A DNA stretch of 64,000 bases from Schizosaccharomyces osmophilus. Its lineage: Eukaryota > Ascomycota > Schizosaccharomycetes > Schizosaccharomycetales > Schizosaccharomycetaceae. The notes below the pieces were generated by a model. That model saw nothing but the letters and a program-made list of their open reading frames with translations. It was not told where the DNA came from and made no database searches. The DNA is taken from positions 62,001 to 126,000 of the forward strand of contig NC_079238.1 of the NCBI RefSeq assembly GCF_027921745.1, given 5' to 3'. The position numbers and the translations under genes were made by a program. Below, piece after piece: positions 31,048 to 42,076 of the stretch; the first letter of the stretch is position 1; each line of letters begins with the position of its first letter.

Positions 31048-32984
31048 TTAATATAAATATATTAAAAATAACCAAGAGTAAGAAACAACTCCGTTGAAGG
31101 AAACTTTCATCAGCGGCTGTGTCAACCTGGGAAAGCTTCAAATCCTACAACATGGATATTTGATTTAGTTTTCGATCCCTTAGAGTGTATAAATCTGTTT
31201 TCAATCCATATTAGCTATTATGTAGGTGATTTCTGTAAAAAGTGTTTATTCCTTGCAGCCTTATTCTCATTTTTAGAGTGGACTACTATCTTCCTTTAGA
31301 CATTCGATCCCCTAAGTAAACAAAAGCACGATACTTCGAATTTATTTTCAATATACAACTTGCTCTTTAGACTCTTGAACTGGCAGTGTGGTAATAAAAT
31401 TGTTTGCAATAAATTACTTTGCATAATCGTCCAAACTTGTAGGGCCCATAGCTTCTAATTATTGCATCTCTATTTCTTAATCGCTGGCAGAATCTACCTA
31501 AACCTTTTGTGAAGGTTTTGCTGTCTCTTCAGCAAGTTTTGGTTGTCTATTCTCGCTTTTCATTCATAAACAGACCTAAACTTTTACACTTTAATCTCTT
31601 TCTTTTCCTATGAATTTGGGCTTTCTTGCTCAAATGCAGCTTTCTTCTGTGCGTGCGAAAGAAAAAACCTTTATGAATTGGAAAATGATTCATTTTGTTT
31701 GTTTGCGAGCCATTAAAAAAAAAACCGTAAAATGCATTATCTCCTTTAACGTTATCATATACATCCTTACTCTACTTTAGTCGTCTGCGTTTCCATTCGT
31801 TAATAAGTAAACAAGTCATGAGATGTGTCATTTTAGTTTATTGCTGAAGTTTCAAGGCTTGATGAGTCTTAATTAATCACAGCTGTGATCGAAAGCAACA
31901 CTAGTAATGTAAGGGATGGCAGAAGAACTTCCCATTTTTATCATGTCTTAATCTTTTAATGCTTTTACCTTAGCTGAACTATTGTTACGCCGCCATAGTG
32001 AAAACGTTCGAACTTCATTTCGGTGCATGTGAAACGAAAAATTAGTAGTTGGCCTTTAAAAATAAGAAAGTAGTAAGAGCGGGGAGGAAACCAAATGAAC
32101 GATGCGACATTTCTAATAATGCAAGTAAATTATTCTTGCTTTAGTACCTACCTATGAGTAGTACTCTTTTAGTAGACATTGTATTAGCTTGGCAATAGGA
32201 AGCTCACCAGAATGAAAGGAGCAAGAGGACCCTTTGAAGGAAGCAAAGCAAGTAAAAGTAATAAAATGGTGATTAATCATATTTAAAAAGGATAGGCCCA
32301 CAGCATCTCGGATTCCCATGTTGCCTGCTACCATAAACTAATCTGAGAGTAGGCAAGCTTCATTGCGGTAATCGAACTTATTATAGATTGCAAGCGGAAA
32401 TTCTTACTTGCTTTGTTAACGTTTATTAGCCATAGCAAAGGTCCTCGCCCATCAATAAATGGGAGTGACTCTGTTTCTTTGAAAACAGCTCTGTTTATAA
32501 AGTTTTCAGATCTCTTTGCCGAGGTTTTTGTTTACCTTGAATTCATTTCCGTCAATCTATTTTAATAACATGCACATTACCTCGAAAAACAAATTTAAAA
32601 AACCCAACTTTCTCCTTTAACCTCTACAGGGAAGCTATTTTGTCAGAAGAAAGTAAGCAACTCATCCCTCTATAACCTTATGTTGTTCCGTACAAATATT
32701 CTCCTACCAAGTACTCCGTATTACAAATTGTAAACAAAGCAAAGTAACAAAACATGAAGCAATTCGAAACGAAAATTGTGCAACTTGAAGAAGAAATTTG
32801 TGATGTTCTTTTTTCTAATCAGTAGATAAGCGCATCTTTTTAGTGCTATATATTCCACCAGGCGACTCACTCAGCAGTAGAACACGCAGAGATCCTTGTA
32901 AACAAAAGGTACCGCTTAACTTGATCCTTCTTTTTGTTTCTTTCCTTTTTTTTGAACTTTCAATTTTCCTTTTTAGCAGACAAC
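31048..32984. other. 1.9-kb intergenic region
   Basis: No supported gene. A 60-codon ATG-started minus-strand ORF (32152-32334) has a hydrophobic segment but no family match I recognise. The last 100 bases are T-rich and end TTTTAG just before the sulfatase ATG, compatible with a 5' leader intron but without a clear 5' splice site. Confidence 0.45.
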
Positions 32985-34670
32985 ATGACAAAATCTCCAA
33001 ACTTTCTCATTATTGTTGCAGATGACTTGGGTTGGTCAGATGTTGGAGCGTTTGGATCAGAAATCAACACACCCAATTTAGACGCCTTGGCCAAGGAGGG
33101 CCTTCGCTTTACTGACTTTCATACAGCATCAGCTTGTTCACCGACAAGGTCTATGCTCTTGTCTGGAACCGACAACCATCTTGCCGGTCTGGGTCAAATG
33201 GCAGAGTTTGCATCACGGATCCATCAATGGGATGGCTATCCTGGATACGAAGGCTATTTGAACTGGCGGGTAGCAGCTTTGCCTGAGATTTTGAAGGAAA
33301 AATATGATACCATAATTTCCGGAAAATGGCACTTGGGATTAACCAAAGAAACTTCTCCTTCAGCTCGTGGATTTGAAAAAGTATTTTCCTTACTCCCTGG
33401 TGCTGGCCATCATTTTAAAGATTACAAACCTTCAGATGAAAATTACAAAGAGAGTTCAGATGAACTAAAGAAATTACTTCCCCCTCTCTATATGTCTGGA
33501 AGCGAATTCGTCGACGCAGATAAAGAGCTCCCTGAAGATTTCTATTCTTCAGATTATTTCGCTTCCAAGCTCATAAATTATCTTGATGAACATTATAGAA
33601 AAGACAAAGATAAACCTTTCTTTGCGTACCTTCCATTTACCGCTCCTCACTGGCCTCTACAAGCACCTCGTCATCTCATCGAAAAGTACAAAGGGAAATA
33701 TAATAAAGGCCCAGATGCTTTGCGGTTATCCAGGCTAGCAAAGCAGGAGACGCTTGGAGTCTATAACAGCACAACAGACGGTCCTCCAGCAGAAGTATCT
33801 ACCGATGAAGAAAAACAGTGGTCAGATATGAGTGAAGAAGAACAAAAAACTAGTTCAAGGACGATGGAAGTTTACGCAGCAATGGTCGAACAACTCGATC
33901 GGAATGTTGGAAACGTGATTCAATATTTAAAGGAAAAAGGAGAATACGACAACACATTTGTTTTGTTTATGTCGGACAATGGTGCTGAAGGTGCTATTCT
34001 TGAGAATAAACTTTTAAATGGAGAGAAAGTTTCTGACCTCATTCGTCAAAGATATAATAACACATTTGATAATCTAGGAAATAGAAACTCATTCGTATGG
34101 TACGGCCCAAGATGGGCGTTGGCTGCCACGGCTCCTTCAAAAGATAGCAAATTTTACATTTCAGAAGGTGGAATCCGTTGTCCACTTATTGTTCGATTCC
34201 CTCCAATCATTAAGAACCCAGGAGGCATCTCGCATGACTTTACTACAGTTATGGATATCACTCCAACTGTCCTTGAGCTAGCGGGCATTCGACACCCATA
34301 TCCTCGATACAATGAAAGGGATGTTTTACCATTGAGAGGGAAATCTTGGGTAAATCATCTTGCTAACGGGGAACCTGTCTATGATGAAGAAGTAGACTTT
34401 ACTGGATGGGAATTATTTGGCCAGCGCGCAGTAAGACGTGGACCTTGGAAGGCCATTTACGTTCCCAAATCAAACGCCTTTTCTGTTGTAACTCAAAAGT
34501 ATAAGAGCGGGCGAGGTGGTGATTCGAAATGGAGGCTTTACAACGTAAAAGAAGATTGTGCTGAATCCAAGGACCTTTCTGAGGAGAGGCCAGATATACT
34601 CCGTGATCTGGTCAATTATTGGACTTTGTATGTCAGCGAGACAGGCTTAGTTCCTGTCGTTGAAGATTAA
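32985..34670 (+). CDS. Arylsulfatase (type I sulfatase)
   Basis: A 561-residue sulfatase predicted to hydrolyse aryl or alkyl sulfate esters and release sulfate. Metal-binding ADDLGWSD is at residues 12-19. The active-site signature is CSPTR with Cys51, the residue normally converted to formylglycine. SGKWHLG, the MSDNGAEG metal ligands and the late GGIRCP and GPWKAIY segments are typical of bacterial-type arylsulfatases retained in some fungi. No signal peptide follows the ATG at 32985, so a cytosolic enzyme is likely. The open frame extends upstream to a TTG at 32934, but the first ATG fits family N-termini. A sulfonate dioxygenase follows on the same strand, pointing to sulfur scavenging. 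Confidence 0.94.
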   Translation: MTKSPNFLIIVADDLGWSDVGAFGSEINTPNLDALAKEGLRFTDFHTASACSPTRSMLLSGTDNHLAGLGQMAEFASRIHQWDGYPGYEGYLNWRVAALPEILKEKYDTIISGKWHLGLTKETSPSARGFEKVFSLLPGAGHHFKDYKPSDENYKESSDELKKLLPPLYMSGSEFVDADKELPEDFYSSDYFASKLINYLDEHYRKDKDKPFFAYLPFTAPHWPLQAPRHLIEKYKGKYNKGPDALRLSRLAKQETLGVYNSTTDGPPAEVSTDEEKQWSDMSEEEQKTSSRTMEVYAAMVEQLDRNVGNVIQYLKEKGEYDNTFVLFMSDNGAEGAILENKLLNGEKVSDLIRQRYNNTFDNLGNRNSFVWYGPRWALAATAPSKDSKFYISEGGIRCPLIVRFPPIIKNPGGISHDFTTVMDITPTVLELAGIRHPYPRYNERDVLPLRGKSWVNHLANGEPVYDEEVDFTGWELFGQRAVRRGPWKAIYVPKSNAFSVVTQKYKSGRGGDSKWRLYNVKEDCAESKDLSEERPDILRDLVNYWTLYVSETGLVPVVED

Positions 34671-35555
34671 ATTGGAAGTTTGGTAGATAATTTCTAATCC
34701 TATTTTCTCTTTTCTATATTTAGTTTGTTCAAAAATTTTGTTAGTTCCTTAAATAATATATCATTATTTACAAGTTAGAAAAGAAAAAACGTTACTTTCT
34801 TAGGCATCTACTATGCGTAGCTTACTGATATGGAGTTGCCTGAATCAAGGAAAGCAAATGTCGGCAAAATAATTATGTGTGATGTAGAGTATAGCTATTT
34901 AAAAGTAATATCCCGTTATTTTTTATTATTTACCTACTTGAGGTAGAGAAAAGCTGTTATGAGAATCTTTCAATTTTCTAGATATACTAGTAAACATAGC
35001 GTAAAATGTAAATAACCGTTCAATTGCACTAATGATTATACACTCCCAGTGCATGATAGTTACAGTACCAGAATTTTAAAAATTATTGAAATATAAAGTG
35101 TTTATGAACTTGATCATGCGTAGTTCTCAAGCAAGGCAAACTTTGAGATAGCAGAAAGGTGTCTCCTTGCATCATACTTTTAGTGGATGGTTTTACAACT
35201 TTAGTCGTTAAAAACAAATTTATAGTACTTTTTCGCGAACTCGGTTTCTCCCTTTCGTAGATTAACGTATACTCTTTAGTATTGTTACTTCAACGAATGT
35301 TGAATAATATAAAACGACGTATGACGGGGTGGTGGATTGTTATTGCGACCATTCGTCTTACGTTGTGCCCTTCAATGGTAACTTTGCGAATATAGCAAAT
35401 CTAGACGAATATAAGGCCAAGGATTAGCAATTCTTCGCAATTGCCTACAAACTTTAGAAAATGAATAAAGGATATCTCATCCGGTTCAGGTATATAAATA
35501 CTCGCAGATGCACAGCAAGAATCTTTATCCATAGCCATAAGACAGACTGTACCTA
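34671..35555. other. Intergenic between sulfatase and sulfonate dioxygenase
   Basis: AT-rich spacer of about 0.9 kb, serving as the promoter of the dioxygenase. No CACGTG-type site was noticed and no gene is seen. Confidence 0.5.
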
Positions 35556-36776
35556 ATGACAAGCACACTTTCCACCCCAGCTGCGACTGTTTCGCTCTCC
35601 GACGATGTTCAGCATTTGCGTTTAAATAGTGAAGCGTCGGGTAGTAATTCTTCTGAATTTTCACGAGCAATCTTTAATGGATATAATGATACAACAGAGG
35701 AGAAGCAAGAAGAGACTTACACTGAGCTTGATCTAGATGGAAGAGGCCTTAAGCGGTTTGTCCTTCCCAAAGATTACAAATTCGCCGACGTGTTACCCTC
35801 CTATCCTAAATCGCACGACCAAACTTTGAGGGATATAGAATTCAAGGACAAAGGACTGTTGGCTAACCCTAGCTTTACTAATTTACTTCGTGATGTTTCC
35901 AAGGTAGAGCATCTTTCTCGTGACCTTGGCACAGTTCTACATGGAATTCGACTCAATCAACTGGATGAAGAACAAAAGAATGAACTCGCAAGGCTCATTG
36001 CAGAACGAGGTGTTGTATATTTTCCAGACCAGAGGGAGATGACCAATGATCAATTTCAGCAACTTGGTCGTTATTATGGCGTAACGCACGTACATGGCGC
36101 AAATGCTCGTCCTAATGATCCTGCCAAGTCTGACTTTCATGTGGTTTACTCGGATCGATACTCTGCTTTTGACATTGAAGACAACCGTACGAGTTTAGAG
36201 AGATTTCATTCGGACGTGAGTTACGAAAAACAGCCACTTGCCACAACATTCTTTCGGGGATTAACCGTTCCTAAATATGGAGGGGATACTATTTTTGTTT
36301 CTGGATACGCAGCTTATGAAGCTCTTTCCGACCCATTGAAGCGTTATTTGGAAGGACTCACAGCAGTTCATTCAGGTGTACAACAAGCAGATGCAAAGAA
36401 AGAGCTTGGCTTAAACTTGCGAAGAGAAGGTATTGAGACTGCCCATCCTGTTGTGCGCACACACCCAGTGACCGGATGGAAAGCACTATATGTTAACCCT
36501 GGTTTTACAAGATACATTGTCGGAATTCCACGTGCGGAATCAGATGCTGTTCTTGGTTATTTGTTTCAACTTCTCTCAACCCTTTCGGCAAGTACCCTCC
36601 GTGTACGGTGGTCTCCATATGGTGTTGCAGCTTGGGATAACAGAATCATTATTGCTCATTCAGCTACTTACGATCATTATCCTCAGACGCGTCACTTTGT
36701 AAGAATCGGCGTTCATGGCGAAAAACCTTTTTACGATCCAAACTCCAAAGAACGGGCCAAGGACTTACGGAAATGA
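35556..36776 (+). CDS. Fe(II)/2-oxoglutarate-dependent sulfonate dioxygenase (TauD/Jlp1 type)
   Basis: A 406-residue TauD-family oxygenase, like budding-yeast Jlp1, which oxidises sulfonates or taurine and frees sulfite for assimilation. The iron triad is visible as His218-x-Asp220 in RFHSDVSY and His368 in IIIAHSATYDHY. The 2-oxoglutarate-binding arginine is in the QTRHFVRIGVHG region (Arg379 or Arg383). Conserved TFFRGLTVPKYGGDTIFVS and HPVVRTHPVTGWKALYVNPG are present. An N-terminal extension of about 60 residues is Ser/Glu-rich. The start is the ATG at 35556. Its position after an arylsulfatase suggests co-use under sulfur limitation; that is inference from function. Confidence 0.94.
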   Translation: MTSTLSTPAATVSLSDDVQHLRLNSEASGSNSSEFSRAIFNGYNDTTEEKQEETYTELDLDGRGLKRFVLPKDYKFADVLPSYPKSHDQTLRDIEFKDKGLLANPSFTNLLRDVSKVEHLSRDLGTVLHGIRLNQLDEEQKNELARLIAERGVVYFPDQREMTNDQFQQLGRYYGVTHVHGANARPNDPAKSDFHVVYSDRYSAFDIEDNRTSLERFHSDVSYEKQPLATTFFRGLTVPKYGGDTIFVSGYAAYEALSDPLKRYLEGLTAVHSGVQQADAKKELGLNLRREGIETAHPVVRTHPVTGWKALYVNPGFTRYIVGIPRAESDAVLGYLFQLLSTLSASTLRVRWSPYGVAAWDNRIIIAHSATYDHYPQTRHFVRIGVHGEKPFYDPNSKERAKDLRK

Positions 36777-37699
36777 ATTCTCGAATTTTTTTTTCACAGA
36801 CACTAGTTTTTTTAACATACATGATTCACAATATCTTTTGCTTTTACTTATGCTTATGCTTATGCTTTGCTTTATTTTTCTAATCTTTCACTTCACATCC
36901 TTAATAATACAATTTTCTAATATTTTTCGTATTGCAAGTTCATTTTTAATATGTTTTGTGGTTAGTACATTGTTTTCTCAGATAAATAAATAGTCGACTC
37001 TTTTATAATGGGGTATTTCCGATTTGGTTCTTTAAGAAAAAAATAATTGAATAATCAAAGAAAATGATGTTGATATCTTAACTTACAATAAATGGAAATT
37101 TTGACTACGCAAGCTTTTGAGAGCAAATGTCTTATAGAATCAACAATCAAACACGATACAGTCTGTGCATCTGATACTTTGTTTTATTTGCTTTACTTAC
37201 CAAAGCACTTTAAACTAAGTAGAGAACTGTGTTTTGGTTGTTTTATCAGTAACGTGACATGTCTCGATGTCTCAACTTATAAGAAAAATCAAGTAGTAAT
37301 ACATTAGCACCTCAATAACTTGGCTAAGTGCTTTTCATTATATAATTTGTATGAATGGCTAAAGTTAGCGAGACTGAGATTCGTTTGTAAATACATATGC
37401 TGTACAAACTATACGAGCAAATGCTAGAGTACCAAAATAAAAAAAAAAATTATTTATACAAAACTTAAAGTCTGCCGTCGACTCTTGGGCTAAAGCTTGC
37501 TGGTATTTGCAATCACATGAGATCTATCAATTCGGAACAATCAACCATTTTCTACTCTATGAGATGAACCGAAATAAAAATTTTAAACAACTATTAGTAA
37601 AATGTCGAATCAGTCTACATCCAAAACAAACCTTCATCATCGAGTCTAAATTATAAAAAAATCATCTCGCGCAAACAAACTCTTATCATGTACGTATTA
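36777..37699. other. Convergent intergenic region
   Basis: 3' ends of the dioxygenase and aminotransferase. Contains a short tandem CTTATG repeat (about 36846-36867). Open stretches are hydrophobic low-complexity and not convincing genes. Confidence 0.5.
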
Positions 37700-39181
37700 C
37701 TATGATATAGCTTGTAATTCTTTTTCATCAAATTTAAAATAGTCTTTTAGAGTTGAAGCGAACCTTTGCAGTCCCATTTCAAATTTATCAACAGGGGCAA
37801 TGGAATAGGCAAACCGAAAAAAAATTTGATCGTTTTTATCGGGATAAGCCATAAATAACTGTCCACAAATGGGTTTCACTCCCTTTTGCAAAAGTGCCTC
37901 GAAGATTTCCAATTCAATATCAGAAACAGACTTGTTTTTACTGTCAAAAAGATAACGATCTTTATTAATCTCAACCCATAAGAACAGACCAGCCTTTGGA
38001 GCTTTATAAGAGCATATACTTTTTGGAAGGTGTTTATTTGCGGATTCAAGCAAAGCATTTCGGCGGATAGTGTAAGTACGTTGTAACTCTTGCAACCACA
38101 GGAAGAATCCTTCTTGTTTCCAATGATTTAAGATGGCAAACAAAGTGACTTGAGAGATACCTGAAGGGCTTTCCGTCGATACCTCCGCAGCTCGTGTAAT
38201 GCGGTCAATGAAAAGTTGGTTACCAGTAATCCATCCTAATCGGCTTCCTGGAGCAATCAGTTTTGAAAAAGAATCAATTCGCAAAACCCGACCTTCCACG
38301 TCAAGTTTCAAAAAGGATGGTACTAGTTTCTTTACGAACGAGGACAAAACAGTAGAGTTTTGCATACTATCTTGCTTTTGGTTTCCTTCTTCCAAAGTAC
38401 TTCCATTATAACTGTCCATTTGCAAAAAGTAATACGGCTCATCTTCAATAATGATGATGTCGTATTTTTGAGCTAATACCATGATTTTTTTTCTCCGATC
38501 AATGGATAAAGTGCTGCCAGTTGGGTTTTGGCCAGTTGGAATCGTATACAATATACGAGGACGTGACCCTTTTGAAGGGTCCCAATTTTCCATAATTTCT
38601 TGTAAGCTTTCGGGAAGCATGCCCTCTCCATCCATGTCAATCGAAATGAAATTTACCCCAAGAGGAGACATTGCAGTTATAGCAGCAGGGTATGTATATT
38701 TCTCTATAAGAACGGGATCTCCATAGTTAATAAGTAGCCTCAGACAGTATTCGAGACCGATTGTGTTTCCGTTCGTCAATTTAATTTCCCATTCCTTGTA
38801 AGGTGGAGAATGGGCTAGTTTGACATGCTCCTTTATGAAGTTGACTAGCTCTGGAATACCTTGGCATTGTCCATATTGTAAAGCTCCCTCAAAATCTAAC
38901 CCATTTTCATTCTCATCTCTTCCTAAGTCATATGAGACATCAGCTTCTTTAGGGTAACTATTTCCGGCGCCCTCATGAAAGCAGCCGAGCTCTGGGAAAC
39001 GCACTGAAAGCCTTCGAAGAGCAAATTTACTAGGATGGGGAATCCCACCAGAAAACGATATTAAATCGATATCTGTGTTGCACTTTATGCGATCCAACAT
39101 TTGAAAGGGTCCTTTTCCACGAGCTCTGGCTTCTCGTGACAAATGATGTTGAAACTTGTCATTAAAAATAGAAGGAGACAT
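37700..39181 (-). CDS. Aromatic / 2-aminoadipate aminotransferase (class I, Aro8-like)
   Basis: A 493-residue PLP-dependent aminotransferase of the Aro8/KAT-II group that would interconvert aromatic amino acids or 2-aminoadipate and their 2-oxoacids. The N-terminal FSGGIPHPSKFALRRLSV loop and LQYGQCQGIPELVNFIKEH are characteristic. NTIGLEYCL, YTIPTGQNPTGSTLS and IIIEDEPYYFLQMD mark the cofactor pocket. The Schiff-base lysine is Lys307 in RIDSFSKLIAPGSRLGW. The C-terminal RFAYSIAPVDKFEMGLQR fits the family. The ATG at 39181 is the natural start. A rearranged relic of a related gene lies at 46.4-46.75 kb. Confidence 0.93.
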   Translation of the reverse strand: MSPSIFNDKFQHHLSREARARGKGPFQMLDRIKCNTDIDLISFSGGIPHPSKFALRRLSVRFPELGCFHEGAGNSYPKEADVSYDLGRDENENGLDFEGALQYGQCQGIPELVNFIKEHVKLAHSPPYKEWEIKLTNGNTIGLEYCLRLLINYGDPVLIEKYTYPAAITAMSPLGVNFISIDMDGEGMLPESLQEIMENWDPSKGSRPRILYTIPTGQNPTGSTLSIDRRKKIMVLAQKYDIIIIEDEPYYFLQMDSYNGSTLEEGNQKQDSMQNSTVLSSFVKKLVPSFLKLDVEGRVLRIDSFSKLIAPGSRLGWITGNQLFIDRITRAAEVSTESPSGISQVTLFAILNHWKQEGFFLWLQELQRTYTIRRNALLESANKHLPKSICSYKAPKAGLFLWVEINKDRYLFDSKNKSVSDIELEIFEALLQKGVKPICGQLFMAYPDKNDQIFFRFAYSIAPVDKFEMGLQRFASTLKDYFKFDEKELQAIS

Positions 39182-39928
39182 GGAAAATTGCTTGGTTTAT
39201 ACCCTAAGAATGCAAACTTGTATGCTTTATGGCTCTAAATTCCAAATGAAAGCAGATTAACACAGTTCTATCCGAAGATCCTTTTCTTTACATATAAAAA
39301 CTACCAAATTATATAAAGAAGTATCTATGATTTCGACATGGAAGCAAAAACGAGTTTTTTTTGAAGCATAGGACTTATGCGAGGAGTGCCAACTGGTGGT
39401 CCTTGTAGATCAGATTTTTAAGATCTGTATCTATGGAGATAAGAAGGAATAGGATTGATTACTTATAGGAAACAAGCAACACCAATAATAATAATAAATA
39501 AATTAAAATAAAATAAAAACACAGAAATAAACAGACTGAGAGTAGTTCTTGTACTAACAAATATTCTGTTTTTATTAATTCTAGATAGATTCTAACAGTT
39601 TGTTAAAACATTTATAGATCACAATAGTCGCAAGTTGATTGAAAAAAATGTATTGAAGCCTGCAAAAGAAGGACATGTATTATTGCATTTCTGATGCACT
39701 ATTGTGCACTAGTTTAGACCTTTGTCATAACGTCCGATTATCGCTTTTACCTCTTAGACAAATTCCCTGTACTTTTTAGAGCTTATCCTTAAGGTGTATT
39801 TTAGGATATCTGGTTTTTGGCAGTAAGACGTAGTACAATACAAATCCATTTCATATAGAAAAAGAAATATCATTGTCTAAATCATTATCATTGCATCATA
39901 GATTTTGGTAGTTTCATCAGTTCAGCGA
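39182..39928. other. Intergenic
   Basis: Promoter of the aminotransferase and 3' region of the GST-like gene. Contains an AATAAT/AAATA-rich tract near 39482-39525. No gene recognised. Confidence 0.5.
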
Positions 39929-40615
39929 TTACTCCCGCTTACTTAAAATCGGACTTGGTGGTGCTTTAGGGATAGGAACTGGTTCACTTAAAAGCTGTAA
40001 GGGACCACAGAGTTGATCGAACTTTACCTTCGGATAAGCATTCTTGTAGTATCGTTGAGTTTCTGGAAACTTTGCTAAATCATCTTTGGTCATAACAGAT
40101 GACAATATAAAGTACAAGTGGGCCACAGCGGCAGCATCTGCAACCGTTGGATCTTCTCCAACAAGAAACTCCTTGTCTTTTACTTGACGCTCAAACACTG
40201 TAAGGACAGAAAATGTCTTTTTCTTAGAATTCTCCTCAGTCTTCGGATCATACGGAATGGAGCGCATTCTGCCAGCTACCCAGGGAATACAAGCATCATA
40301 AAACTCCTGATTGAAGAAACAAGCCCATAACAAGACTTCTGCCCTGGCAAGTGCATTAGCACCGCCTACCGTTCCCACTGGGTCAAAGCTCGCAAAGTAA
40401 CTAGCGATGGAAATAGATTGCCATAGACTAGTCCCGTCAGCACCCACGAAAACAGGAATTTTTTGTATGGGAAATTTATCAGCCAAATGTTTAGGAAAAG
40501 AACCAGGTAACGTATTTGAAGCATTCTCTACACCCAAGCCCAGCATCGCAGCTGTACTAAGGACCAAACCAACACGAGGGGATTTGACAGAACCGTAGAC
40601 AGTACCGAAAGCCAT
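39929..40615 (-). CDS. GST-domain protein resembling the N-terminus of eEF1B-gamma
   Basis: A 228-residue protein with a thioredoxin-like plus helical glutathione-S-transferase fold, closest in layout to the GST half of elongation factor eEF1B-gamma. MAFGTVYGSVKSPRVGLVLSTAAMLGL opens the thioredoxin subdomain, FPIQKIPVFVGADGTSLWQS carries the cis-proline and substrate loop, and DKEFLVGEDPTVADAAAVAHL the helical subdomain. The C-terminal EF1G domain of true gamma subunits (about 160 residues) is absent; the protein ends in a Pro/Lys tail. It may be a free GST or a regulatory paralogue. The open frame reaches a TTG at 40651; the first ATG, 40615, matches the family start. Confidence 0.85.
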   Translation of the reverse strand: MAFGTVYGSVKSPRVGLVLSTAAMLGLGVENASNTLPGSFPKHLADKFPIQKIPVFVGADGTSLWQSISIASYFASFDPVGTVGGANALARAEVLLWACFFNQEFYDACIPWVAGRMRSIPYDPKTEENSKKKTFSVLTVFERQVKDKEFLVGEDPTVADAAAVAHLYFILSSVMTKDDLAKFPETQRYYKNAYPKVKFDQLCGPLQLLSEPVPIPKAPPSPILSKRE

Positions 40616-42076
40616 ATTTGAAATTTCACTTGTTTCCTCTAAAACGCTCAAGAACTGACTATATATTATTACGATGGTAGTGGCTAGAAGACGTAAATGG
40701 AAAGGGAAGAATACTGGTTCCGTCCGTAATATGCATGTGATGCTGTACTTACATCACGGAGGGGAGAAATTACGCTTCCACTTTACTTGAATCCTCTACG
40801 TGAAGAAATTCATAGAAAGTATTTAGATCCGTCTCTTCATTGAGGCTCTTTCAACACTTTGTTTGTAGCTTTAGGATGAATAAATCCTAGAAATACGTCA
40901 ATTCGAGGTCTATTACTGAAACTAATTTGCTAGAAAAGAGTTTTGCCAAAGATATCTCTACCGTCGTAAAAACAATTGATAAGTACCAATAAGGGTACAA
41001 AAATGCGGGTAATGTATATAAGCGTTCATAATAAGTATAGGACGTCTTCGTCAAATTGACTTTTACCATGCCTTTTCAGAAGAGTGCTACAAGTATACAG
41101 GTACTATTGTTCTGTTCTAATCTTTCTGTTAACATTTTCCGCAAACAACTTGTAAGCAAAAGTGGTTTGAACTGAAACCATAAATAATGTCACATCCCAT
41201 CATGTAAACAAAACCCAGAAATCCTTTTCAGGAATTACAAATGCAAATTGAAAAAATTTGGTATTTTTTAGGTAGAAAATTTCCAAATAGTACTGGATAG
41301 TTTTTAACCCGGTGTAATTAAGACCGCTTTCGGTACATCAGGAGTTTATGCACATTTGCCTGCATATGCAGTCTTATTCACTTTAAAAAAAAAAGAAATG
41401 TTATAACCTTTATTTCTTTCATTCATACGCTTTTCATTAAGAATGAAGTTCGTCTTGGGACGATCAATTCAGCTTCGATTTTTTTGTTTATTGTTACTTC
41501 ATTAGTAACAGTCATGCGCGGCGGTAGATATATCAATATCATACTGTCGATTCACGAAATAGGTTTAGTGTTTCAGAAATGGTCCTCCTAGGCCATAACC
41601 ATTCGGCTTTAGGTTGATTATAAGTCGCGTTGCCGAAAGTATTAGGCATGGAGAAAGGCTATAATGAATTATAAATATCGATTCCTATTTATACTATGTT
41701 ATACAGTTAGAAGAGGATGATCATTTGTTGTATAGAAAGTGGAAATGTTGTTCTTTTCTAGATCATCCCGTGAATTCCCTTCATTGTTTTGGGTTAGGGA
41801 TTTATTTAAAATAGAGTTCTAGTAATGAAACAAAAAGCTTTTCTTCGAGAAATAAAGTGGGTTATGAGTAACTGTTTGATGATATCGTATTGTTATAAAG
41901 ATCATACAGCGTACTCGCACAAATAGGTCAACAGCATTGTAATTAATTCCTTTTATTATTACCTACCTTCATCAATAACTCGGTTCGATAATCATTAGCT
42001 TCATAAAGTTTAGATAAGTATATACAAGACAGCTTAGTTTTCGGCCTTCTATTTTCTTCCCCGGATGGGAGCTTAT
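40616..42076. other. 1.5-kb intergenic region
   Basis: AT-rich; a 60-codon minus-strand stretch at 40887-41069 is not convincing. No RNA gene or repeat recognised. Confidence 0.5.

Noticed and set aside
32843-32900. CCACCAGGCGA sequence briefly suggestive of 5S rRNA
   Set aside because: The surrounding bases do not follow 5S rRNA sequence or structure.
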